A stretch of DNA of 64,000 bases, taken from the NCBI RefSeq assembly GCF_037975245.1, contig NC_092574.1, positions 14,042,713 through 14,106,712 of the forward strand, read 5' to 3'. The position numbers were made by a program, and so were the translations under genes. The notes under the pieces are model-generated. The model had not been told where the DNA came from, did not search any database, and worked only from the letters and a program-made list of their open reading frames with translations. This document shows, in pieces, positions 25,011 through 38,059 of this stretch (positions within the stretch are counted from its first letter, which is position 1; the number at the start of each line of letters is the position of its first letter). This stretch comes from Apostichopus japonicus (taxonomy: Eukaryota; Echinodermata; Holothuroidea; Aspidochirotida; Stichopodidae).

Positions 25011-28000
25011 ACATAACGTGAATCAAGTGAGATAATGAAGACAAAAAATGACTTCGTCGAGGGGTGAATGTCTGCTTATAACGAGTTGTATGACATTATT
25101 TTTTGAAGTACTGGTTCTGTGACGCAATCAACAAATATGGAGTCTCTTTTTTACAGCCAGCCGTTTCCGCCATTTATTTGTTTAGTGAGAATGTTATGCA
25201 CAGCCTGGTACGGTTCCTGCTACACGCGTATCATGTAAATGCAGTAAAACAGAAAGTTGACTTTACAACGCGCTAAGATGCCGGGGCGGGCGTCCTTTTC
25301 AAAAGATTACAAGATTTATTACATTATAGTACCGTACCAGGAACTAGCTAGGTAATTTAACAATTGGTCATTTATTGTCAACACTTTACTAGGTTAAAAT
25401 ACGGCCAGTCAGATCCGCGGGCAAATAACAGACGGTCCTTTTACGAAAAGAAAGAAAAGTTACAACAGCAAAAAACAAATCAAAAAAATGGAAAATGGAT
25501 GGTCATCTTTATTTGGTGTCGTAACAATCTAACCTTTTCCTAAAAAAAAATGTTTCTTTTGTATTCTTGGATGTAAGTTTTCATATATTCACCAACTCTT
25601 GTCATTTTATTTAAAACAACGCATGTGCCATACTCCTAAACTCGAATTAATTCTTGCAAGCACGCACTTTTTTATTTGAATATTTTCTTGCTTCAACACC
25701 GCACACAGGACTATGGAACAGCTTAATTACTGATCCCTTGTATTAGATTCCAATCCACTCTTGTGAAACAGTCTTTGAGAATCGAACCATTTATGAGTCA
25801 TTATAGTCGATATTTTGTATACTTGCGCTTGAACCTTCTCTCGTGTCAAAACACAGGGCCATGAAACTCGTTTTTGATCCCGTGTATTGGTCGATTGATC
25901 CAGTGTATTGGTGCATTGGACCGTTTGTTACATGTTTCAATCCACTGGATCAATGTCGTATCCTGTGATGCTATGCGTTGAGTTCCATTTCATTCTTCTC
26001 AAATCCAGCTACATATGCTTGCGTTTGAACATAAAACTCTTTGGCCAAAACACATGGTTTTGGGCTTCGCTCATGAGGTGTATAAGTAACCTGTTCGCTT
26101 TTATATTACAAAGACCAGCACATATTCCCGAAGAATAAGCTGACTGCAGATCAAGTTTGCAAGATCTCGTACTCTTAGTACTATAATTAAACGGTTGATT
26201 GAAAATAGGGGACTGGATCTCTCAACATCATTTGAGTCCCGCCCAAATGAAATATGACGTCACTTCCAATTACCGTTAGTGCGTACCTTGCCATCCCCCT
26301 AACGATGCTTAAGCAAGCTATATGCATATCGAATAACGTCAGAGGCTGCTGTACAACTGCACGCAGACAAGTTTCTCCTATTCGAGGTGGGTCGGCACTA
26401 CATACCATGTAAAACACTGTAATTGTTGATTATCAGACTACTATATGAAACCATCAAATACTGTCTGTGAAGGACGTCGCTATGAAGTGCTCCTTTAATC
26501 TTAGCTATATGACCAGTTCATTTTTTGTATTTTCATGTTGAGTGAACGCCTTTAATATGTTAATCATTTTTCCAAAGACCTCCACACAGAAAAGAAGAAC
26601 GGTAAATATCATAAAATATAAAACAGGAAGTAACTCGACAAGAGAGAATGGAGGGAACCTGAAAGAGACTTCGAAGGAAGTTATAAGAAATACATGTACG
26701 TTGAAGTATCTTTGGTACACAATACTAACTCTATACTCCGAGAGTTTGTAAACAAAGTCTAAAAATAAGGTCCTTGATTCTCCTATAGCATATATTTGGA
26801 CTAATTTAATATTTAAGTTTTAAAGTGCACTCTCCCCGCATTCAGAGAAACGCTAAAAAAATATAGTTTATAATTAATCTAAACCCACATCGTCTGCATC
26901 TTCCAACGCAAATATATCATATAAAATATGTAATAAGTAATTTCAACAATAAGGAAAAGGCTCCGCATAGCTATTAGGACTTCAATGAGACGATGTACTT
27001 AAGGGACTTCAGTCACCTAGAAATATATTTCTAATTGGCAGCATGATCTCTTAGTATAGTGGACCCCCACCCCGCCTACAAGCGATATACCCTTCACCCC
27101 CCCCCTTCACACAGCAAAATGGTCAGAAATCGTACTAAATCATTGGTCCATTCTATATATATTTATATACCTGTTGTTTAATAGTTCTATATCCCATCCT
27201 TTCCATAAATATGTACTTGTGGTCCGTTTTAAGGCTTATTGCTCCATGTCATTAACATTCATCGTAAATATGCCTTAAAAGTAATTACGATTTACGAGGT
27301 TGTGTGTGTGCGTGCTAATAATTGATGACGTCATCGTATAATCATGAATATTCATTTCGTACGTGACTTATTATTTGAAGCCAGTGATTGACATCATGCA
27401 AATGTTTCATCTTTGATGGTATTTTTTGTTTTCTGTCTTTTAAACTCTGATGACTCACACCCCCCCCCCCCTTTGGACGGTTTGAGGTTTCAACTCTCTA
27501 CGTAAGGGACAAGAAACAAAAGAGTTAACGGTCAAGAGACGGGCCAGGTACTGTGACTCTTATCTGCGGGGAGACGAGGCTACGGTTTATTACTGGGGTT
27601 TAAACTAACGTCATTACCACAAAGAAATCAGCGTACGGTTTGTATATCTCACATTAAAGATCGGAACTTCGTATTGATTCTAAGATAAGAAACAAGCTTG
27701 TTGTGGGAAACGACAACAAACATCTAATGGTAAAACGGATGCTTTTGATGTTTTTGTTAATTCCGTTCATCAAATCGACTTCTAATCAATCGTTTTAAAC
27801 GCTTTAGCAAATGTTATGACTGTTGGCATAAAAGTGATTTTTTCGCGCGCTGTGTGTATGACGTAGTATAGTTTCCACGTTGTGATCTAATCCTGTTTCA
27901 GATTTATATAGTTATAGATTAGTACATTTGAAATGATAGTACTTCTCTCTGTCCTCAAACCCCTTTCGATTTTCAGGCCATCCCTCATTGATGGTGTCTG

Positions 28001-28340
28001 TAAAATTGCGAAAGAACAAAACACCTCACTTCATCTTTCCTTTTAGTCACTTTTCCCGACTGTTAACAAAATTTGCTGATTATAAATGATGGCACTCTAC
28101 TATCGTGATAATATACCGATATACCGTGATATACCGATATACCGTGATAGAGTAACGCAATGCTTACTTTAAACATGAATCTGGCTTTCGATTGTCAAAG
28201 GACAGAGTTCTGCAGCATCTGACCAGAACGACTAATAAAGAAATTGCTATTTTATCGACCTCTATAGAACTCCACAGATCGTATCAAACAGGAACACTGT
28301 CTTAATTTCCTGCAAAAGACCCATGTACATTGGCCGCAAG
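25011..28340. other. Noncoding, no gene seen
   Basis: AT-rich. It contains TGACGTCA at 26255 and 27326, C9 near 27097, C12 near 27460, and a short tandem of ATACCGATATACCGTG near 28110-28150. No exon was recognised. Confidence 0.5.
27320..27420. promoter_or_regulatory. Candidate enhancer-like block: CRE, octamer and homeodomain words
   Basis: TGACGTCA (27326-27333) inside the palindrome GATGACGTCATC is followed by AATATTCA (27347), a perfect POU octamer ATGCAAAT (27396-27403) and CTTTGATG, a TCF/LEF-like word. It resembles the block at 13440-13510 in motif content and order. Function is inferred. Confidence 0.25.
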
Positions 28341-28349
28341 CTTATATTA

Positions 28350-28500
28350 TAAGCCACTGTTGCTGCAAAGCTTGAAAACGTTCTCGGAGGTTTCGACAAT
28401 CCAATTCCTTCCCAGATATTAAAAGTGGCGTTTGAGTATGTGTGACCACCATTGAACTTTTTAATACATTTGGTGACAATATCCCGGATGACCCTTAATT
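28350..28500 (+). pseudogene. Possible remnant of a non-LTR reverse transcriptase
   Basis: One frame reads AAKLENVLGGFDNPIPSQIL followed by KVAFEYV and a stop. The D-x-IP-x-x-(I/L)LK core is reminiscent of the segment preceding reverse transcriptase domain 1 in CR1/Jockey-like elements. The stretch is short and no other RT motif was found beside it, so the call is weak. Confidence 0.2.
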
Positions 28501-31500
28501 AAAGAAACTGCCAGTGTTTACCCTTCAAAGATCAGGCTAAACTACATACGCGACTTAGCCAGTATCAAAACGTACAACAATATCTGTGTATGCATTCTAT
28601 CATACAAATTTCGTAAACTAACAGAGAGAAATAAAATAAAATCGTCGCTACCAGATATTTTAATATTTTAAAGGTATTTTTAATAGTGTAGAGGATTGCA
28701 AAAATAAGAGTATGAAAAACACAAAGCATTTTTATCTTTCATATAGTGGGCTATACATAACGTTTGAGAATGCTGTACACTGTGATGAATCTTGACTTGA
28801 AAATTAGCATGATTTTCAGTTTTGGACAAATAATTCCCGCAAATGATAAATTTCTTTCTTCTATGTGTGAATCAAACCTTCATGATCTAAGCTACTAAGC
28901 TTCTTTATTATGGTGTTTTGATATGGAAAAAGTAGGGAATAGCTGTGTTTAAGTTAAGCCCTGGACGTTGATTTGTGACTCATGAGAGCCAATTCAATCT
29001 TTAACAATTTTGACACGGAGGTTATGAAATCTATATAGCGCCCTCTCTATATACAGTCACTCAGCGCCGTGGCTGGGTAACTAGGGGATGGATAAGTCTG
29101 CGAGCTTCAGTTAGTAAAGTAACTCATACAATTGCTCAAACAGTCTTAATCCTTACATTTCGATCTGTTAATAATTCTTACTGAGATCGGTGTTGTTTGC
29201 GTATAAAGACATAATGTTTCACGTGACCATTTTGACACTTACTGTAGACCAACGGACTTTTCTCTCTCTTGATCGATTTCAACTAATTTCAATGATATTT
29301 ATATGGTATTTTATTACCACTAAAGAGCTGATCTTGAGCAATATAAAGCATGCCAAAGCCATGGAAGTGATACAATGAAACTTTAGGGATATATCCATAA
29401 TGGTTTACTAACCACACCATCCAGAATCTCGCATATACAACAGCAATATCTACTTCGCTAGACCAACATAAGTCTCCAGATCGATTTACATTACTCATGA
29501 ACTATTTCGGATTCGTTCTGTTATTATTTTCTGAAACCGTTCCTAAGATTATATGTAGTTTCCTAATCGGGATACCGAACTAGACCTATCATCCTCATGA
29601 TCGTTTTACTAGTGTCTGACATTCGGGAGTTTGGAATGGGACCTGAGTTTGGTGATTTAACGTTCTTATTTCATTTTATTCCATGTTCATTCCTGAGGGA
29701 TTTTGTTTTTCTCAAAAATGTTTCCCTAGATCCTAGTCGTACTCTTTTGCACTTTTTTTCTTTGTAAGAAGATTTACTTTGGCAAAACCTAGGCACGAAA
29801 ACCAAACGATATGAGGTTTATAATTGATCGTCCTGCACAAGTGCTCTTTCCGTCACGGCAAAATTTCGTAATAACATTGAAGAGTAGCGCCCTCTTTTTC
29901 TTTTCTTTTTTTCTTTAACGAACAGTTACGTGCTACGGAAGTGTGGGATAATTCATAAGCCCGAAATGCGACTTACTAATGAGATTCTTCAACTTAATGA
30001 AACAAATAATAGCAAATAACATGTTAGTAATGTTTCGAATCAGTGCTACGTCAAGTCATTAAGACAAGAGAATCAATCTATCAATCAAAAAATGAAAACA
30101 TCAGGGGAATTGTTAAATATCTTAAGTCTAGGCCTATACGAATATTTTCCGGTTGAACAAGACTATTCAATGGTCATTAAAACTAAGAGTACCCGGTACG
30201 TGTAAGGCAAAGCAGTAAGTGGCATAGAGGAGGGATACATGCTGATATTTTAGATGTAAAGGGCTTAGACACCAAAAACTTATGAGGGTGTGACGTGTTT
30301 CCAACTGCGCATGTGCATGGGCAAATAGTAAGCGAGAACAATCATAGGAAACATGCGGTTCCTTCAGTGTTGGAAGATTGACTTAAAACTGTATGTCGAT
30401 CTTCTGCTCACCTTATCTAAAATTCACCTCAAACAAATCAAGAGATTTATGTGGTTAAACCTTTTGTGCTTTTCTTCGTTAGCTGCGGGACAAGGCTTAT
30501 TGACCGAACATTTTGTGTCTCACAGATTTAATGTCACATTACATGATTCTCTTTTACAATGCTTTGGAATTTAGGTAGGTTAGTCACCTTAGTCACCTTC
30601 CATTCCAATACAGAAAGTTTTTACTTTACTCAGATTTATTGAAAATCTTCTAATTCTCGTTCGCAACCTTTTCATTGATAAATGATAAATATTTTCATAG
30701 CTAGGGAACAATATCAGAAAATTAACATAATTATAGCGAATATCTTACACACATTGGAATGGCTATTAAAACATTAAACCTTGATGTTGCACTGCGACAT
30801 GTTAATACTAAAATTCGGCTTAAATTCAACCCTATACTTTATGATTGTTCAAGTTCTTCCCGATAAACATCCTATAGTATATATATATAGGTACGGTATG
30901 TACACCATCTAATAAGTACTTGTATATCTGTACCACATAACCAGACACGGAACTACATAAAAACAAGTATATATATACTCCATTTCTTATATTACAGAAA
31001 TCACATTGGGCAAGCAAAACAGGTTAGCATCGAACTTACTGCCTAAAACAACCCTTATGGTTTCAAATTGTCCGAATTTTGTTTTAGAACGAAACTAAAA
31101 AATCAATTCTCTCATTCGGTGCTGGCATCAGCCATCAGCAGTATTTTCCATGAGCAGAAGGAGATGTAAATAATAAGTAGTATAGTTTGACTCCCACTGT
31201 TATATTTTATGTTGCCTGTTCATCTTTATGTGCCGTTTAAGAATATGAAATCAACAGAAGGGTTTTCTGGAAAATGAAAAAATTATATATTTATATATTT
31301 CTTAATATCTAAGCACGTAGGCCCAATGAATGTTGAGAAAGGTTTAACTTATGCATGTTTCAAAGAATGTTAGCGAAATAAAGGATAAAGGGTGATTTTA
31401 CTCATGGGGGTTCCCCATTATCAATGAGAGGGCGCCATTACTAATTGCACTGAGTGCCTTGGCCTCACATGCATCAGGCTGAGGCGCATGTGCAGATGTT

Positions 31501-31550
31501 TGAATATATTGATCTCGACTTAAGCCATATGCATGTTTATATGTACATAC
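28501..31550. other. Noncoding, no gene seen
   Basis: AT-rich. GCGCCCTCT words occur near 29038 and 29886, and their reverse complement near 31430. An open frame near 30353-30574 has a hydrophobic stretch but no recognisable homology. Confidence 0.45.
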
Positions 31551-31940
31551 AGGCGCGTATTCAGGGGGTGCGTTGGGGGGGGGCGCGCCCCCCGGGTAAG
31601 TAAAAGAGGAGAGAAAAAAGAGAAGAAAAAGGAAAAAAGAGGAGGAGGAGGAGGAGGAGGAGGAGGAGGAGGAGGAGGAGGAGGAGGAGGAGGAGGAGGA
31701 GGAGGAGGAGGAGGAGGAGGAGGAGGAGGAGGAGGAGGAGGAGGAGAGGAAGGAAGGAAGGGAAAAGAAAAAGAAGAAAAAGAGAAAAAGGAGAAAAGGA
31801 GGGAGTAAAAGTAAAACGCCAAGACATCAGGAAGAGAGAAGAGAAAGGGGAACAGTGACATTACAGCGCTGATCCCTTTTATATACACAGGTTAGCCAGT
31901 GACGGATCAATGATTTCGTAAGGGGCGTGTGACTCACCCC
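31551..31940. mobile_element. Dispersed repeat, copy 1, containing a GGA microsatellite
   Basis: It starts CAGGCGCGTATTCAGG, a MITE-like end, and carries a 16-bp palindrome of G6 CGCG C6 type. It then has a GAA/GGA purine tract with about 36 pure GGA units (31639-31746), then GTAAAACGCCAAGACATC, ACAGTGACATTA and GCCAGTGACGGATC. The same order of blocks recurs at 47640-47930, which defines it as a dispersed family. Poly-Gly and poly-Pro frames across it are artefacts. Confidence 0.75.
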
Positions 31941-32490
31941 TATCTCGTATGTTATGTATTGTACGTTTAGTGTCAACCGGTAGCATTTCAAATTGCACTT
32001 TGGACCCTCAAGGAATGAAAAAAAAAGATATTGCAGTATATATATATATTAAAGTGCATTCCCAATTAATGGCCGCATGTCCATGGCCAAATTCTGTAGG
32101 AATGTTTTTACAATTTTAGAAAGTTACCTCTAAATGACTTCCGAATTCATTGATATGTCAGCCTATACAACACTTTAACTTGCGCAAATCACTTACGAAA
32201 TTTTATCCTAATCTAAGGGGAAATTTGCAATGTGGCAGTTATTTGAACACAATTGTATAAAGCGACAGCATCTTTCCAGGGCTGTAGCAACGCTGTAGCA
32301 GGCATGTAGCAGGCACTGTCATAAAAGCTCAACTGAAGCTTACAGCCGGACAAACAATAAAATTAATAAACCATCCCCTATTCCTACCATGCATTAATGG
32401 CACATGCAATAACGTCCAAGCATTGAACAATATCACTTAGGCTCTCGTTTTGATAAATCTGCTGGATAATGATTGTGCATTAGTCATTTG
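31941..32490. other. Noncoding, no gene seen
   Basis: Short GCTGTAGCA/ATGTAGCAGGC tandem near 32280-32310. Otherwise unremarkable. Confidence 0.5.
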
Positions 32491-32493
32491 TAT

Positions 32494-33470
32494 TGGTCAA
32501 ATACTCTTTGGACCGTATAAGACTGACTATGGGACTCTTCAATTATGTCCTTAGAATTCCTATGACCCATTGGTTAGGTGGTCCAAGGCGTGCTGCTGGT
32601 CTTGACTGGGGCCTAAAGAGTTTTGCAGGTCCATTTACATTCATTAACGAAGTGATGATTTAGTGGTCAGTTTAATTGGTCAAGCACTCTTTGGACCGGG
32701 CAAGACGCATGATGGTACACTTCTACATTGTCATTAGAGTTCATATTACCCATTTGTTAGGTGTTCTAAGGCGTGCTGCATGGATTAGGACCCAAGCTTT
32801 TTCGTGGTCCTGTTACACTCATTAAAGAAGTAATGATTTAATGGTCATTTAAATTGGTCAAGCACTCTTTGGACCGGGCAAGACGCATGATGGTACTCTT
32901 CTACAATGTCTTTAGAGTTCATGTTAACCATCGGTTTGGTGATCCAAGGCGTGCTGCATGGATAAGGGCCCAAAGCTTTTTCGTGGTCCCGTTACACTCA
33001 TTAGAGAAGTAATGATTTAGTGGTCATTTAAATTGGTCAAGCACTCTTTGGACAGGGCATGACCCATTATGGTACCCTTCTACAATGTCTTTAGAGTTCC
33101 TATGACCCATTGGTTGGGTGGTCGAAGGCGTGCTGGTTTTGATTAGGGCCCAAATGTTTTTATTTCAGTTCCCGTTACATTCATTTAAAAAGTTGTTAAT
33201 TTATTGGTCATTTTAATTGGTCAAGCACTCTTTGAACCGGGCAAGACGCATTATAGTATCCTTCTACAATGTGTTAAGAATTCATATGACCCATTGGTTA
33301 GGTGGTCCAAGGCGTGCTAGTCTTGATTAGGGCCTAAAGTGATTTTTTTCAGGTTCCGGTACATTGATTTAAAAACTGATGAAGTAGTGGTCATTTTAGT
33401 TGGTCAAGAACTATTTGGACCGGGCAAGATGCATTATAGTACCCTTCTACATAGTCATTAGAGTTCATAT
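32494..33470. repeat. ~180-bp satellite, about 5.4 copies
   Basis: GGTCAAGCACTCTTTGGACC-type words recur at 32495, 32678, 32856, 33035, 33219 and 33402, giving a period of 178-184 bp. Each unit also carries TTCTACAATGTC, an AGAGTTCATATGACCCATTGG-like stretch, AAGGCGTGCTG and a C/G-rich spacer. Units differ at many positions. The period is close to a nucleosome repeat. No reading frame is conserved between units. Confidence 0.9.
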
Positions 33471-33474
33471 CACT

Positions 33475-34650
33475 AAACCTCTTTCCACGACCAAATGTTG
33501 AACATCTTGTAAGCAAGCTTTTGTCTTGCCAGAGGTGTTACGTCGATACCATTGTCGAATACGTAACTGAATAGGTAGCAGTTACTCATTCGCGAATATC
33601 GAATGAGGAACGTGGAATAAGTATCTAACTTCACACCGGTCAAAGTTATAAGCTAAGGAGCGCGAATTATGATCGGTATTATAAAGCTCACAAAAGGTTG
33701 CACTAGCAGTTCGCTTCCTGGCAGCCGTTAGCTAACAATTCATACGTAATTGTTATTTGTAGCCTATTCTGTACGGGTAGTAACTGCCAAAGAATTTGAA
33801 TGGCGAAGGTTGTTCATTAGTTTTGTGGAGCAAGTTAGTACTTCACATTGTTTGAGTCAGCGAGCGTGAGAAATTAGGCTAGCCTATCATATAATAGTTT
33901 CGCTTAGGCCTAACGATAGGCTAGCTCACGTAGGCACTGGCGTCTATAGTAAGTTGGAATGCTAACCTAGGCCTAATATGATATTCACTAGACAATTCAC
34001 GTAAGTAAAGTAAGTCACTTTATATCTTCCGACATAATACTAGACCTTGCTGGTTGGGCCTAATTACTTTCTGGTTAAGGCTAGTACAGTTAGGGTAGGC
34101 CTAACTTAATTAATTGTCTTTAAATTCCTACCAGAGTAGCCTACCATAGCCTAGGCTATGCCATCTAGCACTTAACAGTAACACATTCTCAAGACACTAA
34201 CTCGCAACCGGACAAATTAGCTTAGGATGAAAGCTCTCTCTCATTGCTTTTTTTTTTCCATCATGACAGGCCGGCTCCTGTTAGATATTTAATTATTTTT
34301 ATAGGGTTGAAACAAACGTTTTTCTGGGGAGGAAAGAAAGACGGCTTGGCTGTGGAAAGAATTCATTTAGGCTAGCCTAGGCCTAGGTAGCCTAGTGAAG
34401 CAACTGTACGTAGTAAATGTATCTTGTGATTTAAGAGAGTTTGGTGAAAGAAAGGAACATATTTCACAGAGACACTTGTAGTAATTGAAGAAACTGGTAT
34501 TGGTAAATGGGAAAACAACAATTTTAGGGGAGGAACCAAGGAAGGCATATACCTATACTATAGGCTAAAGTTTCTATGTTATTTCATTCCCACAATGAAT
34601 GCCATACAACCCATAACCACTATGGATTCCATGCATGTTAATTACCAGTA
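33475..34650. other. Noncoding, rich in TAGGCCTA/CTAGGC words
   Basis: Dense TAGGCCTA, CTAGGCCTA and TAGCCTA words at 33880-34400, the same word that punctuates the TA array at 291-371. No exon was recognised. Confidence 0.5.
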
Positions 34651-34657
34651 AATCAAC

Positions 34658-35380
34658 AGTTGATTGTTGCCAAGATCAGTGCTTAATGTAGGAGACATGG
34701 TGCCTTAGCCTGTTGGAACCAGTCTGTATTTGGTGTGTTCTTGTTTCTGTGCTAAATGTACAACACACCGTGCCTTGGCCCGTTGGAACCAGTCGGTATT
34801 TGATGTGGTTTTTTTTTGTGCTAAATTACTATTCTTACAGAAAGGCTGAACAAGTTCCATGATATAGTTTGTACAGAGTTACACATTCCACTCATTCCAA
34901 GCAACCATGACAACATCAAAATGAAGCTAATTGGTGTCTTAGTTAAGTGGCATGAGATGCTAATTAATGTAGTCTGTTTATGTGCTAAATTATTAAGACA
35001 TTGTACCTTAGTTTATTGGTATTAGTTTTTAATTAGTGTTGTCTGTTTTGTGCCAAATGTAGGAGACATTGTGCCATAGCCTGTTTGAACCAGTCGGTTT
35101 TTGGTGTTGCCTGTTTTTGTGCTAAATGTATAAGACCTCAGCCTTAGCCTATTGGAGCCAGTCGGTAATTGGTGTGGTGTGTTTGTATTAAATTGATAAG
35201 TTCTGCCTTAGTTTATTGATATGAGTTGCTAATTAGTGTGGTCTGTTTTGTGCTAAATTAATGAAACCCGTTGCCTTAGTTTGTTGTAATGAATTTGTAA
35301 TAAGTATTTTGGTTGTGTTAAAGTAATAAGACATTGTACCTAGTTTGATGGAACGAGTTGGTATTTAGTGAGGTCTTTTA
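34658..35380. repeat. Minisatellite array A, ~66-70-bp units
   Basis: Tandem units contain TGCCTTAGCCTGTTGGAACC, AGTCGGTATTTGGTGTGG and TCTGTTTTGTGCTAAAT. The array opens with CAGTTGATTGTTGCCAAGATC, which recurs at 35820 and 36325 and marks a larger duplicated module that also includes the ABCC-like exon. Confidence 0.85.
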
Positions 35381-35549
35381 TGAGAGTTGTTCAAACCAGT
35401 GTCCAATAACTTTGATCTGACCATATAATTCCATTTCTTTCACAAATTGCCCTTCTAGAAGAGTACACATCTTTTGTCTCACGGCTGACAGTTTGGTTGT
35501 TAACAGGGTTTGACTTTTTTACTTTTGCTGTTACTTTGAAGAAAAGTGA

Positions 35550-35798
<249 letters not shown>

Positions 35799-35819
35799 TA
35801 ACATCAGTCTTGTTCTCTC

Positions 35820-36340
35820 AACAGTTGATTGTTGTCAAGATCAGTGCTAAATGTAGGAGACGCGGTGCCTTAGCCTGTTGGAAGCATTCGGTATTTGGTG
35901 TGGTGTGTTTTTGTGCTAAACCTACGAGACACTGTGCCTTAGCCTGTTGGTACAGTACTAGTCGGTATTTGGTGTGGTCTGTTTCGTGATATATTAAAGA
36001 GACATTGTGCCTTAGTTTGGTGTAATGAGTACAGTAGCTAATTAGTGTGGTCTGTTTGTGCTTAATTGAAGAGGAGTGCTGTGATAATTTGTTGGTAATT
36101 AGTGTGGTGTGTTTGTATTAAATTTATAAGTTTTGCCTTAGTTTATTGATATGAGTTGCTAACTAGTGTGGTCTGTTTTGTGCTAAATTAATGAGACCTG
36201 GTGCCTTAGTTTGTTGGAATCATTGTGTAGTTAGTAATTTGGTTGTCTTAAATTGATGATTGTTGCCTTAGATTGTTGGAAAGAGTTGCCAATTAGTGTG
36301 GTCTGGGTTGTGGTAAATTAAAAAGACAGTTGATTGTTGT
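35820..36340. repeat. Minisatellite array B, second copy of the same units
   Basis: The same 66-70-bp units as array A, again opened by CAGTTGATTGTTGTCAAGATC and followed downstream by a second, truncated copy of the ABCC-like exon. The arrangement implies duplication of an array-plus-exon module of about 1.0-1.2 kb. Confidence 0.85.
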
Positions 36341-36579
36341 CAAGATCAGAAAACTCAAAGATGAGCTGATTTGATGAAAAAACACCAGCTAAGCTGGAAA
36401 CTTTGGAAAGCTGCAATATACAGTCAAGGTTAGTCATAAGAAAGAAAAGTTCCTAAAAATATAATATATATTTACTTATGTTTCCATCAGTAAAGTTTCA
36501 ATCACAGCCTAAACTTTGTTGGAATTAGTTGCTTATTAGTGTTTAATGTTTTGTGCTAAATGTACGAGACTTATTTTGA

Positions 36580-36649
36580 AGACAATTGGCTAATTTCTTT
36601 TGCATTCCTCTCCTTTCATTAGGGATCTGAGGATTATGTTGGTCAACAG
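36580..36649 (+). pseudogene. Second, truncated copy of the ABCC-like exon start
   Basis: The lead-in (TGCATTCCTCTCCTTTCATT then AG) matches that of the first exon copy. It is followed by nine codons reading GSEDYVGQQ against RSVAYVAQQ in copy 1. Similarity stops at about 36649, where the retroelement begins. The first codon (Gly) is closer to the family consensus than in copy 1, so the duplication predates some decay in copy 1. Confidence 0.7.
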
Positions 36650-36983
36650 TTAGCTTTTCGACAAAGCGCCACCCCATCATCCTTCACTCTATTACCCGCC
36701 ATTTACAAAACGTACGCCTCCTTGGATACCAACACAACGCTACCGAGTACACTTTCGATTCATAGTGTGTCTCTTCACAAGGAGTTCCTATTCTTTCCGT
36801 CTGCCGTCTTAGGCTGGAGACTAATTCTTTCTGGTAAGTGAAGTCTATGATCAATTTCATTGTATAGAAACCATTTAAAACCCGTAGGGAGGGGCTATTT
36901 TGCCAATATGACAACCCCTTACCCACCTATAACCGCCCCCCTAGTCGAAAACCTAAACCTCTCTGATTTTGGCATAGACATTA

Positions 36984-37802
36984 ATGACTGAATCCCTGTA
37001 CAAAAATAACAGAAAAAGACAAAGTCAAAACTCCCTTGAAATAAACCCATCTCCTAACTCCAAACCAACCACCAAAAAGTCCGCTCAAACAATCATTGTA
37101 TCAGGAATCTTACCAGAACTATCAAAAAACCCAATAACACTTGCTAAACTAATCAATGAAGAAAAACCAAATGCTATGATCTCAAATGTAGAGCGTCTTC
37201 GTAGTAACAACATCCTAATCACCCCCATGACCCTAAATCTGCAAATATCCTCCTGAAACCATGGACTAAACTAGGCAACCCCAAACCAAGAATCCCCCAA
37301 AAAGTAAGACAAAGAAACTTCTCCATAGTACCCTGTGGCATAAACCCTGAAATTCAAATCAAAGATATTGCACAAGAACTCCAAGACCAAGAATACACCC
37401 CCAATACAACTTAAAGACTCATTAGTCATGCCACAAACAATCCAACTTGGAAAGTAAAAATAATGTTTGAAGAACAAGAACCTCAACAATCCCTAATCAA
37501 ACAAGGTTTCTACTTAGGATACTATAAACACAAAATAGAAGAATACCACGAACCCCCCCCCCCCCAAATCACTCAATGTTTCAAATGTCAACTTTTTGGA
37601 CACACCCACCATACTTGCAAAAATTAAACCAGATGTCTCAGATGTGGCAAAAACCACAGAGTTGAAGACTGTCCCAAACCAAAAGAAAACACAATGTGCC
37701 AATTGCTCAGGGACTCATGCCGCCCTTTACAAAGGATGCCCAAAATTTAAAGAAGCTAAAACTGAAGCTAATAACAAACAACAACAACAACAAAAACCCT
37801 AA
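36984..37802 (+). pseudogene. Retrotransposon ORF1 (gag-like, zinc knuckles), broken
   Basis: The frame starting at 36984 (MTESLYKNNRKRQ) reads a basic, Lys/Ser-rich N-terminus and then stops after about 90 codons. Homologous reading continues in other frames. The C-terminal part shows CFKCQLFGHTHHTC (C-x2-C-x4-H-x4-C), CLRCGKNHRVEDC and CANCSGTHAALYKGC, the three-knuckle arrangement typical of Jockey/I-group ORF1 proteins that bind the element RNA. At least two frameshifts and several stops separate these parts, so no functional protein is expected. Confidence 0.7.
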
Positions 37803-38059
37803 GCGAATGTAACCAAATCTACCCCTAAAATTGAAATAAGAAATAAAATCGCCACTGAAGAAAAACTTAATATCGCAACCTTTGTAATTGAATTAGTACA
37901 ATACACCTTCCAAAAAGCTGACATTAATATTAAATCCGACGACCTTGCCAGTTATGCCACCACGTTAACACTAAAACACCTAAACTTAAATATCCCCAAA
38001 ACTGTAATTATGGAACATCTCCACCAACCTTCAATATTTAGCCCTCCTCAATCACCTAC

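Noticed and set aside
31520-31888. Open frames reading poly-Gly, poly-Pro and poly-Leu
   Set aside because: Products of the GGA microsatellite within a dispersed repeat, open on both strands.
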